Origin: Prorocentrum cordatum | Taxonomy: Eukaryota > Sar > Dinophyceae > Prorocentrales > Prorocentraceae | NCBI GenBank assembly: GCA_963575745.1 | Contig: CAUYUJ010008602.1 | Coordinates: forward strand, 229,866-262,365 | DNA: 32,500 bases | Direction: 5' to 3' | In this document: positions 27,833 through 32,500 of the stretch, one piece after another | Layout: the number at the start of each line of letters is the position of its first letter | Numbering within the stretch: the first letter of the stretch is position 1 | Position numbers and translations under genes: made by a program | The notes under the pieces: generated by a model | Databases searched by the model: none | Told to the model about the DNA's origin: nothing | What the model saw: only the letters and a program-made list of their open reading frames with translations

Positions 27833-28085
27833 CTGCCCGGGGCAGTTCGAGCGGCGGCCCGGGCTGGGAGGCCCGAGGCCTCACGAGAGGCCGCCGTGCA
27901 CGGCCAGGCCGGAGGGCGCGACGCCCGGCGGGCGCGAGGCGAGGAGGCCTCCCGAGAGGCCCGCGGGCATCGGCGCGGGGCTGGCCTCGCTGAGCGCCTT
28001 CGCATCTCAGATGTCTGGGATGTCTGCCATGTCCAATCCGCTCTTCATGGACTCGGTGACGTCGGGCGACTTTACTTCGCACTGA
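27833..28085 (+). CDS. Cytoplasmic-tail exon of the mucin-like membrane protein (3' end)
   Basis: Frame 3 ends LASLSAFASQMSGMSAMSNP then LFMDSVTSGDFTSH and TGA (28083-28085). The Met/Ser-rich end with acidic residues looks like a genuine protein C-terminus, whereas the other two frames give Arg-rich composition products. It is one frame away from the membrane-helix exon, so a splice is required to join them. The first ~60 codons are Arg/Gly/Pro-rich and their status is uncertain. Confidence 0.45.
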
Positions 28086-28254
28086 CGTCACGCGCGTTGG
28101 GTCACTGGCACTCGAGGTGGAATCACAAAACACCCGGAACTCATGTTGCCATACCTCCATGCAGTGTGCCATGTGTTTCACCAGTCTTGCCTGTGTAGTT
28201 TCGGCGTTCACGGTTTCTTCTTTCCTAGCCGAGACTTGTTGCGATTGAAGAATT

Positions 28255-28430
28255 GCGTCGCACCGTGAGTCAGACTCATTCTCACCCAGACTCGCTCATG
28301 TGCATACCCCAGGTTCACTCAGGCTCTGACTCACTCACGCACTCTCGCTCTTATTCATCGCGTTCGTACTCTCACCCATTTATACTCGGACTCACTCACG
28401 CTCAGGCTCCCAGACACATTCATATTCAAA
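28255..28430. repeat. CTCACT/GACTCA-rich degenerate repeat
   Basis: Frequent ACTCACTC, GACTCACTCAC and CAGACTC motifs suggest an eroded short-period repeat. The rest of 28086-28727 holds a pyrimidine-rich tract (28636-28690) and nothing else recognised. Confidence 0.5.
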
Positions 28431-28727
28431 GCTACGCGGACCCATTTTACTGGTATTCAGCCGTTCATTATCATCGCGATGTAACAGGCATCGCACGCGC
28501 ACGTCCAAGGGAGTGCCGACCAAGGGTGTTTCACGGGTGGCACTTTTCATGCAGCAAGCCATTTTTGGGTGTAGACTTTTTCCCCTACCATCCTGAGGTG
28601 TTGGGTCCTCGTTTTGAAGAGACAGTCCCCGCGTCCCCCTCCTCTCCTCTCTTTCCCTCCTCCCCATCCTCCCCATCCTCCCGTCACTCCCCTCACTTTG
28701 ACACGCTCTTCACACGTTTCGTGGCCC

Positions 28728-29727
28728 CACAGGGAGTTCCACTGAAGAGCCAAGTGGCATGGTTCGCATGCCGCTACCCCCCCCCCCCAGTTTGGCACAT
28801 TCGCATGCCTCACCCTGTCCAATTTGGCACACCACTTACACGCTGGGACGACCCATAGGGAGTTCCACCGAAGGCCCCAGTGGCATGGTTCGCATGCCGC
28901 CCCCCTTCCATCTTGGCACACCCCTCACGCGTTTCGTGGCCCCATGGAGGCTCCACCGACGGCCCCAGTGGCATGGTTCGCATGCCCTCCTCCCCCTCCA
29001 GCTTGGCACACCCATCACACGCTTCGTGGACCCATGGGGAGCTCCACCGAAGGCTCCAGTGGTATGGTTCGCATGCCGCCCCCCCTTCCATTTTGGCACA
29101 CCACTCACACGTTTTGTGGCCTCACAGGGAGCTTCACCGAAGGCTTCAATGGCATGGTTCGCATGCCGCCCACCGTCCAATTTGGCACGCCCCTCACACG
29201 TTGGGTGGCCCCATAGGGAGCTCCACCGAAGGCCCCAGTGGCATGGTTCGCATGTCGCGCCCCCTCCAGTTTGGCGCACCCGTCACACGCTTCGTGGCCC
29301 CATGGGGAGCTACACCGAAGGCCCCAGTGGCATGGTTCTCATTCCGCCCCCCCTCCACTTGGACACACCCCTCACATGTTGCGTGGCCCCATAGGGAGCT
29401 CCACCGCAGGCCGCAGTGGCATGGTTCGCATGCCGCCCTCCCTCTATTTCAGCACACCCCTCACACCTTCCGTGGCCCCACGAGGAGCTCACCTCACACC
29501 TTTCGTTGCCCCAAGGGGAGCTCTACGGAGGACCCCAGTGGCATGGTTCGCATGCCACCCCCCCCTGCTCTTTGGCACACCCCTCGCACGCTTCGTGGCC
29601 CCATAGGGAGCTCCACCGAAGGCCCCAGACGCATGGTTCGCATGCCGGCCCCCGTTCAATTTGGCACGCCCCTCACTCGTTTCGCGTTCCCATAGGGGGT
29701 CCCACGGAAGGCCCCACGTTACGACGA
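28728..29727 (+). repeat. 90-bp satellite, about 11 copies
   Basis: The anchor GGCATGGTTCGCATGCC (or a variant) recurs at 28756, 28882, 28970, 29061, 29151, 29240, 29329, 29418, 29540 and 29630. Most steps are 88-91 bp; two longer steps (126 and 122) contain partial extra units. Units also carry CGTGGCCCCATAGGGAG and TTTGGCACACCCCTCAC. Long frames persist because 90 is divisible by three, but the peptides show no conserved domain. Confidence 0.95.
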
Positions 29728-29769
29728 GTCCCTTTACTAGTATCCTTGCGGTTTCTACTACGACTAATA

Positions 29770-32500
<2,731 letters not shown>

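Noticed and set aside
28759-29695. Frames of 211 and 271 codons in the 90-bp satellite
   Set aside because: A repeat length divisible by three keeps frames open; peptides in all frames vary with satellite drift.

Overview
This window is nuclear DNA of a eukaryote with a very repeat-rich, mostly GC-rich genome. I favour a dinoflagellate. The reasons are a decayed non-LTR retrotransposon whose endonuclease, reverse transcriptase and C-terminal zinc-knuckle blocks resemble dinoflagellate LINEs, a paired CxxC...C domain at 23.5-23.9 kb of a kind I associate with dinoflagellate proteins, tandem exon/intron duplication, and sparse coding inside satellites. I found no dinoflagellate spliced-leader relic, so the assignment is an inference. 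Nothing bacterial, phage-like or organellar is visible.

Layout. 0-1.1 kb: short repeats and (TCC)n tracts. 1.1-1.6 kb: a 93-bp tandem repeat and a foldback element. 1.9-2.15 kb: a polypurine tract. 2.2-2.9 kb: a possible but unrecognised coding fragment. 3.1-4.8 kb: a 72-bp satellite, an 820-bp GGCTGA array, a MITE copy and a 105-bp duplication. 4.9-6.3 kb: a degenerate array with a period near the helical repeat, a 49-bp palindrome and a 20-bp satellite. 6.8-10.3 kb: a cluster of foldback elements around a 101-bp satellite. 11.16-13.35 kb: Ser/Thr-rich mucin-like exon(s) followed by an 818-bp tandem unit that repeats an exon end plus intron. 13.4-15.5 kb: (TCC)n tracts, one MITE and phased repeats. 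16.2-23.3 kb: one decayed LINE-type retrotransposon. 23.5-23.9 kb: the zinc-knuckle exon. 24.3-26.7 kb: three MITEs and another phased array. 26.75-28.09 kb: the 3' end of a gene for a mucin-like single-pass membrane protein. 28.7-29.7 kb: a 90-bp satellite. 29.77 kb to the window end: more than 2.7 kb of (TAC)n, the distal 1.9 kb of which is degenerate and open in a Thr-rich frame.

The best-supported host-gene material is on the + strand and encodes Ser/Thr-rich, probably O-glycosylated surface-type protein (11.16-13.35 kb and 26.75-28.09 kb, perhaps also 30.6 kb onward). These pieces may belong to one repeat-inflated gene or to related tandem genes. Most long open frames elsewhere are artefacts of stop-poor repeats. 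The most notable structures are at least five families of foldback/MITE-like elements, three of them present in two or more diverged copies within 32 kb, and a dispersed composite repeat made of CTTGGGGCC units spaced about 10.6 bp around an AT-rich core.
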